The notes beneath the pieces were generated by a model. The model was not told the DNA's origin, ran no database searches, and saw only the letters and a program-made list of their open reading frames with translations. From contig JALQYL010000009.1 of the NCBI GenBank assembly GCA_023254135.1, positions 1 through 36,906 on the forward strand: a stretch of 36,906 nucleotides of DNA, in the 5' to 3' direction. This DNA is from Ilumatobacteraceae bacterium (GTDB taxonomy: Bacteria > Actinomycetota > Acidimicrobiia > Acidimicrobiales > Ilumatobacteraceae). Both the position numbers and the translations under genes were made by a program. Shown here one piece after another: positions 1 through 7,127 of this stretch. The stretch's first letter is position 1. Every line of letters begins with the position of its first letter.

Positions 1-2
1 AT

Positions 3-404
3 GTGTCCATGAACCAGGTGCTCATGCGTTCGCTGAACACCACCTTGGCTGCGGTGCTGCCAGTGCTCAGCCTTTTGGTGTTGGGAGCCGGAGTATTCGG
101 CGCGGTAGCGCTTCGCGAATTTGCCTTGGCATTGCTGGTGGGTCTCGCCACGGGTGCGTACTCGTCCATCTATATCGCCACACCCATGCTTGGTGTGTTG
201 AAAGAGCGTTCGGCGCAATACAAAGCCATGCGTGGTCAACTGTCGTTGAAGGACGACATGACTCACCTCATGCAGACCGGAGCCCCTGTCAGCCGTCGTG
301 CGGCACGCACCGGCGCAGAAGCAGTGTTGCCTACGGCTCCCGCGGCTGCCGCCGAGGTGATTCTCAGCCACCCACCGCGCCCTCGCAAGAAGTCGCGTCG
401 CTAA
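3..404 (+). CDS. secF: Protein translocase subunit SecF, C-terminal part (partial)
   Basis: SecF works with SecD in the plasma membrane to drive late steps of Sec-dependent protein export. Only the C-terminal ~133 residues are present; the frame is open to the left edge, so the GTG at 3 is not taken as the true start. The fragment opens with NQVLMRSLNTTL, resembling the conserved SecF stretch NQ.l.RtlnTsl, followed by two hydrophobic segments (about residues 13-36 and 40-66) matching the last transmembrane helices, and then a basic, Ala/Pro-rich cytoplasmic tail ending in PRKKSRR. The TAA stop lies 9 nt before rel. Identification rests on a short stretch but fits the actinobacterial secD-secF-rel order. 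Confidence 0.85.
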   Translation: MSMNQVLMRSLNTTLAAVLPVLSLLVLGAGVFGAVALREFALALLVGLATGAYSSIYIATPMLGVLKERSAQYKAMRGQLSLKDDMTHLMQTGAPVSRRAARTGAEAVLPTAPAAAAEVILSHPPRPRKKSRR

Positions 405-407
405 CCT
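402..407 (+). promoter_or_regulatory. Candidate -10 element (TAACCT) for a leaderless rel transcript
   Basis: TAACCT fits the TANNNT -10 pattern and ends 6 nt before the rel ATG at 414. No Shine-Dalgarno lies before that ATG. No convincing -35 is visible, and the hexamer overlaps the secF stop codon, so this is only suggestive. Confidence 0.25.
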
Positions 408-413
408 TTCGCT

Positions 414-2633
414 ATGGCAACCGTCGACCGCGTTCTTCCGTGGAGACGGCACCATAGTGCGCCCATAGAGGAGATCGCCCCTCTCTTAACGGCATATCGC
501 AAACGCCATCCAAAGGCGTCGGTTGCTTTGGTGAACCGTGCCTACGAGTCGGCACGCGTGGCGCATATCAGTCAGATGCGCTCATCGGGCGAGGCCTACA
601 TCAATCATCCCATTGCCGTTGCGCGCATTGTGGCCGATATTGGGCTCGACGATATTTCATTGGCTGCCGCTCTTTTGCATGATGCGGTAGAGGACACCGA
701 GATCACGTTGGAAGATGTGCAACGTGACTTCGGAGACGAAGTGGCCACTCTGGTCGATGGTGTCACCAAGTTGGAGCGACTGCAGTTTGACTCTCGCGAA
801 GCGCAGCAAGCTGCCACCATGCGCAAGATGCTCGTGGCGATGGCGCGTGATATGCGCGTGCTCATCATCAAGTTGGCCGACCGACTGCACAACATGCGCA
901 CCCTTGCCGGTGTGCCACTTGACAAGCAACAACGAATCGCGCAGGAAACTCTCGATATCTATGCGCCTCTTGCCAATCGACTGGGCATGCAGGAAATCAA
1001 GCAACAGCTGGAAGATTTGTCGTTCTCGGCTTTGTATCCGAAACGCTTCGCCGAACTTGACCACTTGGTGTCAACACGTACCCCAGAGCGCGATGTGTAT
1101 TTGGCAAAGGCAATTGCCGAGGTGCAATCACGACTAGCCGATGTGAACATCGTTGGTGAAGTCACGGGTCGCGGAAAGCACCTCTGGAGCATCTACGAAA
1201 AGATGGTGCAGAAGGACAAGGATTTCGACGAAATCTTCGACCTGGTTGCTGTACGCATCATTGTTGATTCGGTACGAGATTGTTATGGCGCCTTGGGCTG
1301 CATTCACGGCAAATGGCGGCCGGTGGTGGGTCGTTTCAAGGACTACATCGCCATGCCCAAATTCAACCTGTATCAGTCGTTGCACACCACGGTGATCGGC
1401 CCAGGTGGCAAGCCACTGGAAGTTCAAATCCGCACGCGTGAAATGCACGAACGTGCCGAGTGGGGCGTGGCCGCCCACTTTGCATACAAAGAAGGTTCTG
1501 ATTCGGGTGACCCCGATTGGTTGAACCGCATCATCGATTGGCAGTCGGATATCACCGACCCCAACGAGTTCATGGCCGACCTGAAGAACGACCTTGAACA
1601 AGAAGAAGTGTTCGTGTTCACGCCGAAGGGTCGCGTCATCACCCTCCCTGTGAACTCCACGCCGGTTGACTTTGCATACGCAGTTCACACTGAAGTGGGG
1701 CATGCATGTGTGGGTGCCCGTGTGAACGGTCGTCTTGTCTCGCTCGATGCCACACTGTCTTCGGGTGACACCTGCGAAATCTTCACCTCAAAGGTTGATG
1801 ACGCCGGTCCTTCTCGCGACTGGCTCGGATTCGTTCAGTCGCCGCGTGCGCGCAACAAGATCAAGAGTTGGTTTACGCGTGAACGACGCGAAGACATGGT
1901 GGAGATGGGTCGCGAGGAACTCACCGCAGAACTTCGTCGTGAAGGATTGCCTGTCCAACGCATCTGGACCTCCGATGCATTCATGCAAGAGATGGCGGCG
2001 CTCAATATTGACGACATTGACACGCTGTTTGCAGCCATTGGTGAACATCATGTGTCTGCGCGCGGATTCGCGCAACGTATTGGCCGTGCCGTTCGTCGCG
2101 AGGGAAGTGACGAGCAGTTGGCGATGCCCATGCGCGTTGATCGACCCAATACAGAACGTCGCGCCATCTCCGGAATCCATGTGGAAGGTCTGGAAGACGT
2201 GCTGGTCAGGTTGTCCCGTTGTTGCACTCCTGTGCCAGGTGACGACATCATGGGTTTTGTCACCAAGGGTCGAGGAGTCAGCGTGCACCGAGCTGACTGC
2301 GCCAATGCGTTCGCATTGATAGAAGACGAACCCACCCGCATGATCGATGTGGAGTGGTCACGAACATCGCCAGGCACCATGTTCACCGCTGGAGTAGAGG
2401 TGGTGGCGCTCGACCGCAGTCGCTTGTTGCGAGACGTGGCCAATGCGTTGTCCGAGCAGCACGTCAACATCGTGGCCTGCAGTACCAACACCGGGTCCGA
2501 TCGCGTGGCAAAGATGCGCTTCGAGTTCGAGCTAGCCGACCCCAACCATTTGGAGTCTGTTTTGCGCATGATCAAGAACATTGACGCCGTGTACGACGCA
2601 TATCGCATCGTGCCCGGCGGCTCGTCCGACTAG
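414..2633 (+). CDS. rel: Bifunctional (p)ppGpp synthetase/hydrolase Rel
   Basis: Makes and degrades the stringent-response alarmone (p)ppGpp. The 739-aa length is normal for the Rel family. The N-terminal HD hydrolase domain is intact (H51, then H89-D90 in LLHDAVEDTE, and LADRLHNMRTL). The synthetase domain follows with RGKHLWSIYEKM, the RxKD motif (R307, K309, D310 in GRFKDYIAMPK) typical of bifunctional Rel, and EVQIRT. A TGS domain starts near residue 399 (VFVFTPKGRVITLP). A Cys-rich zinc-finger region (LSRCCTPVPGDDI ... HRADC) and a C-terminal ACT domain (about 655-735) complete the enzyme. Both catalytic halves look functional. The ATG at 414 is used; there is no Shine-Dalgarno, and a TANNNT element lies 6 nt upstream. 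Confidence 0.97.
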   Translation: MATVDRVLPWRRHHSAPIEEIAPLLTAYRKRHPKASVALVNRAYESARVAHISQMRSSGEAYINHPIAVARIVADIGLDDISLAAALLHDAVEDTEITLEDVQRDFGDEVATLVDGVTKLERLQFDSREAQQAATMRKMLVAMARDMRVLIIKLADRLHNMRTLAGVPLDKQQRIAQETLDIYAPLANRLGMQEIKQQLEDLSFSALYPKRFAELDHLVSTRTPERDVYLAKAIAEVQSRLADVNIVGEVTGRGKHLWSIYEKMVQKDKDFDEIFDLVAVRIIVDSVRDCYGALGCIHGKWRPVVGRFKDYIAMPKFNLYQSLHTTVIGPGGKPLEVQIRTREMHERAEWGVAAHFAYKEGSDSGDPDWLNRIIDWQSDITDPNEFMADLKNDLEQEEVFVFTPKGRVITLPVNSTPVDFAYAVHTEVGHACVGARVNGRLVSLDATLSSGDTCEIFTSKVDDAGPSRDWLGFVQSPRARNKIKSWFTRERREDMVEMGREELTAELRREGLPVQRIWTSDAFMQEMAALNIDDIDTLFAAIGEHHVSARGFAQRIGRAVRREGSDEQLAMPMRVDRPNTERRAISGIHVEGLEDVLVRLSRCCTPVPGDDIMGFVTKGRGVSVHRADCANAFALIEDEPTRMIDVEWSRTSPGTMFTAGVEVVALDRSRLLRDVANALSEQHVNIVACSTNTGSDRVAKMRFEFELADPNHLESVLRMIKNIDAVYDAYRIVPGGSSD

Positions 2634-2644
2634 CCTTAGCAGTC

Positions 2645-3922
2645 GTGCCGTCATTCCAAACCACTCCGGGTACCCGCGACATCCTGCCCCCTCAGGCGGG
2701 TCGTTGGCGTGAATTCACCCGCATCTTTGCCTCCGTGGTGGAATCGGCCGGATTTGAATGCCTGATTCCGCCCATGTTCGAGGAACTGGGTGTGTTTCAA
2801 CGCTTGGGTGACGCAACCGACGTGGTCACCAAGGAAATGTACGACTTCACCGACAAAGGTGGCCGCCACATTGCCCTGCGTCCCGAACACACCGCAAGTG
2901 TTTGTCGTGCGTACGCACAGCATCGACCAACGCCGCCGTGGAAGGTCTGGTACTCCGGTTCCAACTTCCGGTACGAAAAAGCGCAAGCTGGTCGTTATCG
3001 ACAATTCGATCAAGTGGGTATTGAAGCGCTCGGTGCCGATGATCCGCAATTGGATGTGGAAGTCATCGCTCTTGGTTGGCAGTTCTATCAGGAACTCGGT
3101 CTGCGTGATGTCACACTCCTCATCAACTCGTTAGGTGACGCGGGGGACAGGAGTCGCTACGTGCAGGCTCTCGAAACCTATTTCCGATCACGGATTTCTG
3201 AGTTGAGCGAAGAAGCGCAACAAACCCTGGAACGAAATCCGTTGCGCGTGCTCGATTCAAAGCGTCCTCAAGATGCATCAGTCATCGCTGATGCTCCTTC
3301 CATCTCGGCCTTTCTCAGCGACGATGCAGCAACTCATTTTGCCTCAGTCTGTGCCGGCCTGACCGCTCTCGATGTTCCGTTCACGGTGAACGAACGTTTG
3401 GTCCGCGGACTTGACTATTACCGACGCACCACGTTCGAATACATCGCTTCATCCCTCGACAACGCACAGAACGCAGTTGGTGGCGGCGGGAGATACGACG
3501 GTTTGGTAGAGGACTTGGGTGGTCCAGCCACTCCAGGTATCGGGTTTGCTCTCGGCATAGACCGCACCCTCATGGCGTGCGATGCCGAGGATGTGTTTGC
3601 ATGTGGTTCGCCCGAAATTGATGTGTTCATTGTGGACACGGTCGACGGCACACGTGCCACTGCGCTTGCACATGCTCTGCGCCAAAGCGGATTTTCTGCC
3701 GACCGGGCGTACGAAGGCCGCAGCATGAAGTCGCAGATGAAAGCCGCAGACAGAAGTGGTGCCGGTATTGCCGTCATCATTGGCGGCTCCGAGGCCGAAG
3801 ACGGCACCTGCACAGTGCGCAACCTTTCTACATCCGAACAAATCACGATTCCCGTTGGTGAACTGCAACAACATTTGCAATCAACCATCGGCCCCCGAGA
3901 GCCGCGGAGGCGATCATCATGA
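2645..3922 (+). CDS. hisS: Histidyl-tRNA synthetase
   Basis: Charges tRNA-His with histidine (class II aminoacyl-tRNA synthetase). The 425-residue length is typical. Motif 2 and the ATP site are visible in FRYEKAQAGRYRQFDQVGIE. The histidine-specific loop is RGLDYYRRTTFEY, with GGGGRYDGL and motif 3 (GIGFALGIDR) after it. The C-terminal anticodon-binding domain covers roughly the last 100 residues. The GTG at 2645 is chosen because PSFQTTPGTRDILPPQ begins there, matching the family N-terminus (GTRDILP). The start is 11 nt after rel, has no Shine-Dalgarno, and is preceded by TAGCCT at 2631-2636. The end overlaps aspS by 4 nt (ATGA), implying cotranscription and coupled translation. Confidence 0.96.
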   Translation: MPSFQTTPGTRDILPPQAGRWREFTRIFASVVESAGFECLIPPMFEELGVFQRLGDATDVVTKEMYDFTDKGGRHIALRPEHTASVCRAYAQHRPTPPWKVWYSGSNFRYEKAQAGRYRQFDQVGIEALGADDPQLDVEVIALGWQFYQELGLRDVTLLINSLGDAGDRSRYVQALETYFRSRISELSEEAQQTLERNPLRVLDSKRPQDASVIADAPSISAFLSDDAATHFASVCAGLTALDVPFTVNERLVRGLDYYRRTTFEYIASSLDNAQNAVGGGGRYDGLVEDLGGPATPGIGFALGIDRTLMACDAEDVFACGSPEIDVFIVDTVDGTRATALAHALRQSGFSADRAYEGRSMKSQMKAADRSGAGIAVIIGGSEAEDGTCTVRNLSTSEQITIPVGELQQHLQSTIGPREPRRRSS

Positions 3923-5682
3923 AAACCACAGCAATGCGTACCCATATGTGCGGAGACCTGCGCGAGAGCAATATTGGCAACACGGTTTCCGTGTGTGGCT
4001 GGGTCGGTCGTCGCCGTGAGCATGGCGAGAAGTTGGCTTTCGTTGACCTCCGTGATCACTCCGGCATCGTTCAGTGCGTGGTGGACAACGACGTAGACGT
4101 ACGCAGTGAATATGTGGTGCGCATCACCGGCGTGGTGCGTGCGCGCCCCGACGGCACCGTCAACAGCACTCTCTCTACTGGTGCAATTGAAATTGGAGAT
4201 TGTGTTGTCGAGGTCTTGAACTCGGCTGAACCACCTCCGTTCCCCGTTGATGCGCGCGCTGATGAAGTTGATGAGATGATTCGCTTGAAGTACCGCTATC
4301 TCGACATTCGACGTGAGCGCATGCAGAAGAACCTTCGTGTTCGTGCCGCGGTCAACAGTGCCATTCGTGCCGAGATGGAGAAGAACGGTTTCTTGGAAGT
4401 GGAAACACCGCTTCTCATGCCATCCACCCCCGAAGGTGCCCGCGAGTTCCTTGTGCCGTCGCGTAAAGACCACGGTTCATTCTTTGCGTTGCCGCAGTCG
4501 CCTCAGTTGTGGAAGCAGTTGCTCATGGTTGCGGGCGTCGACCGTTACTACCAAATTGCACGTTGCTTGCGCGACGAAGACCTGCGCGCGGATCGTCAGT
4601 ACGAATTCATGCAACTCGATGCCGAGATGTCCTTTGTCAACCAGGAAGATGTGCTGGAAAACATCGGTCGTGCCGTGGTGGCTGCTGCAAAGGCAGTAAC
4701 CGGAGTTGCACCCCCAGAAATTGAACGCATCACGTGGCGTGAAGCCATGGAGCGTTTTGGTGTCGACAAGCCGGACCTTCGTTTCGGTCTGGAACTTGTG
4801 GAACTCACCAACTTGTTTGCTGACACAGAGTTCAAGGCGTTTGCCGGAGCTGAGTGCATCAAGGGTATTCGCGTGGATGCGGCAACGTATCCTGATGCCG
4901 CTGCATACGGTCGAAACAAGCTCGATGCGCTCACCGATCGCGCGAAGAAGATTGGCGCCAAGGGTTTGGTGTGGATGAAGGTGCAGGCAGATGGTTCCGT
5001 CGAATCACCTGTTGCCAAATTCCTCAGCGACAGCGAGCGCGCCTCGCTTGTCTCCACCATGGGTGCTGTTGCAGGCGACCTGTTGTTGTTGGTGGCCGAC
5101 TCGTGGGACACCACAGTGGAAGTGTTGGGTCAACTGAGAAATGACATTGGGCGTCCACCGGTGCACGAAGGTCCATACCGTTATGTGTGGGTGACTGAAT
5201 TCCCATTGTTCGTGGGAGTTGATCCGGTTACCGGACGTCCACGCCCAGGACACCATCCGTTCTGCCACCCTCATCCCGAAGACCTTCATCTCATGTCCAC
5301 AGAACCTCTCAAGGTGCGCGCGCTCGCATATGACTTGGTGTTGAACGGATGGGAATTGGGATCGGGATCTATTCGTATCCACGAACCAGAACTACAGCGT
5401 CAGGTATTCAACGAGTTGGGTATTTCAGACGAAGAAGCCGACAAGCGTTTCGGTTTCTTCCTGCAGCCGTTCAAGTACGGCGCACCACCTCATGGTGGCT
5501 TCGCATTTGGCATCGACCGTCTCACGGCCATTCTTGCTGGCGAAGAAAATATTCGCGAAGTGATCGCATTCCCGAAGACTCAGAGCGGTGCGGACCCCAT
5601 GACAAATGCGCCCACACCCATTGAGTCCGCACAGCTTGCCGAACTTGGCTTGCGCTTGTTGCCGCCACCAGCTGGTTCCTAA
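3919..5682 (+). CDS. aspS: Aspartyl-tRNA synthetase, probably non-discriminating (Asp/Asn)
   Basis: A bacterial-type class II AspRS of 587 aa with an N-terminal OB-fold anticodon domain (about 1-105), catalytic core and GAD insertion. Motif 2 is seen in YYQIARCLRDEDLRADRQYEFMQL cut into its parts YYQIARCLRDED and QYEFMQLDAEM; motif 3 is PHGGFAFGIDRL. In the anticodon domain, His35 (RRREHG) and Gly79 (RARPDGTVN) sit at the two positions where E. coli's discriminating enzyme has Leu and Lys and where non-discriminating AspRSs have His and Gly. By family knowledge this predicts it also makes Asp-tRNA-Asn for GatCAB; gatCAB is not in the window. The ATG overlaps the hisS stop codon. Confidence 0.96.
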   Translation: MKTTAMRTHMCGDLRESNIGNTVSVCGWVGRRREHGEKLAFVDLRDHSGIVQCVVDNDVDVRSEYVVRITGVVRARPDGTVNSTLSTGAIEIGDCVVEVLNSAEPPPFPVDARADEVDEMIRLKYRYLDIRRERMQKNLRVRAAVNSAIRAEMEKNGFLEVETPLLMPSTPEGAREFLVPSRKDHGSFFALPQSPQLWKQLLMVAGVDRYYQIARCLRDEDLRADRQYEFMQLDAEMSFVNQEDVLENIGRAVVAAAKAVTGVAPPEIERITWREAMERFGVDKPDLRFGLELVELTNLFADTEFKAFAGAECIKGIRVDAATYPDAAAYGRNKLDALTDRAKKIGAKGLVWMKVQADGSVESPVAKFLSDSERASLVSTMGAVAGDLLLLVADSWDTTVEVLGQLRNDIGRPPVHEGPYRYVWVTEFPLFVGVDPVTGRPRPGHHPFCHPHPEDLHLMSTEPLKVRALAYDLVLNGWELGSGSIRIHEPELQRQVFNELGISDEEADKRFGFFLQPFKYGAPPHGGFAFGIDRLTAILAGEENIREVIAFPKTQSGADPMTNAPTPIESAQLAELGLRLLPPPAGS

Positions 5683-5688
5683 ACCGTT

Positions 5689-6858
5689 ATGGAAGAGCCT
5701 GACCTCTTCACCGAGTCGACGGAGAAACGAATAGCAGCACGTGCACCTCTTGCAGCGCGCATGCGTCCCACCAGTCTCGATGAAGTGGTGGGACAGGACC
5801 ATCTGGTCGGAGCCGGGGCACCACTTCGAAAATTGATTGAGTCCGATCGGTTGTCATCGATCATCGTGTGGGGGCCGCCAGGCACCGGCAAGACCACGCT
5901 TGCTGAACTCGTTGCTACGGCAACGAAGCGTGGTTTCGAACGTTTGTCGGCAGTGACGGCGGGTGTCAAGGACATTCGCGAGGTCATTGAAATAGCCAAA
6001 CAACGTCTCACCATTGGCAACAATGGCACCGTCGTGTTTGTCGACGAGATTCACCGATTCAGCACCACTCAACAAGATGCCTTGTTGCATGCGGTGGAGA
6101 GTGGTGTCATCACATTGGTGGGCGCCACCACCGAAAATCCCGCGTTCTCGGTGAACCCTGCACTGCGAAGCCGTTCGTCGGTGTTTGCATTGAAACCGGT
6201 GGACGAACAGGCCGTGTCCACACTCTTGCAACGCGCGGCGGTGGTGGAAGAAGTGGCAGTAGATGACAATGCAATCGCACTCATTGCACGTCGATGCACA
6301 GGCGATGCTCGTCAGGCTCTCACTGCGCTCGAAGTGGCAATTGCACTGTCGACAAATCGCCACGTCACCGAAAAAGAAGCGACCACTGCATTGAACACCA
6401 GCGTGTCGCGCTTGGGCAAGGACGATCACTATGACGTGATCTCGGCGTTCATCAAGTCGATGCGTGCAGGCGAGGCAGACATCGCAGTGCATTGGTTGGC
6501 GCGCATGTTGGAAGCCGGTGAGGACCCTCGCTTCATCGCGCGACGCATGATGATCTTCGCAAGTGAAGACATCGGTTTGGCTGATTCCCAGTCGTTGTTG
6601 GTTGCAGTCGCAGCGTCTGAGGCGCTTGATCGCGTTGGCCTGCCTGAGGCTCAATTGATCCTGGCCCATGCGGCCATTCATCTGTCGCGCGCCCCACGGA
6701 GCCGAGCTGTCACCAATGCCATCTTTGGTGCGCTGGCCGATGTGCGAGAAGGGCGAACGGGACAGGCGCCGCCCACCACAGTGGAGCCGCCATCGTTTCG
6801 CCCGTTGGGATTCGATGTGCCGCGGTACTACCGTGAGGCACATGACGACTCCCTCTAA
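5689..6858 (+). CDS. rarA: Replication-associated recombination protein A (AAA+ ATPase)
   Basis: RarA (MgsA) is a clamp-loader-like AAA+ ATPase that acts at stalled replication forks. The 389 residues contain Walker A at about 62-70 (GPPGTGKTT), Walker B at about 115-120 (VVFVDEIHRF), the sensor 1 region (GATTENPAF) and an arginine-finger region (ALRSRSSVF). The C-terminal tetramerisation part (FIARRMMIFASEDIGLAD) follows. The N-terminal LAARMRPTSLDEVVGQDHL is the family signature. The start is 6 nt after aspS. The position between aspS and alaS is the usual actinobacterial one. Confidence 0.95.
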   Translation: MEEPDLFTESTEKRIAARAPLAARMRPTSLDEVVGQDHLVGAGAPLRKLIESDRLSSIIVWGPPGTGKTTLAELVATATKRGFERLSAVTAGVKDIREVIEIAKQRLTIGNNGTVVFVDEIHRFSTTQQDALLHAVESGVITLVGATTENPAFSVNPALRSRSSVFALKPVDEQAVSTLLQRAAVVEEVAVDDNAIALIARRCTGDARQALTALEVAIALSTNRHVTEKEATTALNTSVSRLGKDDHYDVISAFIKSMRAGEADIAVHWLARMLEAGEDPRFIARRMMIFASEDIGLADSQSLLVAVAASEALDRVGLPEAQLILAHAAIHLSRAPRSRAVTNAIFGALADVREGRTGQAPPTTVEPPSFRPLGFDVPRYYREAHDDSL

Positions 6859-6879
6859 TACACACCAGGTTGTTGCCTC

Positions 6880-7077
6880 ATGATGCGGCGATTGTTCTGG
6901 TTTCTGTTGGGCGTGGTGGCCGGCATCACCGGTATGAAATGGATGCGACGCAAGGCCGGAGAAATTGCCGAGAAGCTCACGCCTGCAGCAGTGTTCGAGA
7001 CACTCGTGGATCTGGTGAAGTTGGTCGTTCGCAAGATTTTTGAACTGGTAGAGAAGCCGGAACCTCCTGTTCTCTAG
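6880..7077 (+). CDS. Small membrane protein between rarA and alaS, function unknown
   Basis: A 65-residue protein with one N-terminal hydrophobic segment (about residues 4-20, LFWFLLGVVAGITGMKW), a basic stretch (RRK), and an amphipathic, charged helix-like remainder. It resembles in size, layout and genomic slot the short DUF6167-type proteins that other actinobacteria carry between rarA and alaS; this is from memory of synteny and is not tested here. No Shine-Dalgarno is obvious before the ATGATG start. No catalytic motif is seen and no function is assigned. Confidence 0.7.
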   Translation: MMRRLFWFLLGVVAGITGMKWMRRKAGEIAEKLTPAAVFETLVDLVKLVVRKIFELVEKPEPPVL

Positions 7078-7112
7078 TGCGATAACCCATTAGAGCGACG
7101 ATGGGGCATAGG

Positions 7113-7118
7113 TAAGAT
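7113..7118 (+). promoter_or_regulatory. Candidate -10 element (TAAGAT) for the alaS transcript
   Basis: TAAGAT lies in the 50-nt gap before alaS, 9 nt before its ATG at 7128. It is the best -10 match in one of the larger gaps of this block. The -35 region is weak. A GGAG at 7119-7122 could serve as a short Shine-Dalgarno if transcription starts upstream. Confidence 0.35.
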
Positions 7119-7127
7119 GGAGACTCC

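Noticed and set aside
3418-4473. Long minus-strand open frame (351 codons) across hisS and aspS
   Set aside because: It lies wholly over two clearly recognised plus-strand genes and its translation has no family character; it is a shadow frame.
5854-6843. Minus-strand open frame of 329 codons inside rarA
   Set aside because: His/Cys/Arg-rich, low-complexity translation antisense to a complete RarA; a shadow frame.
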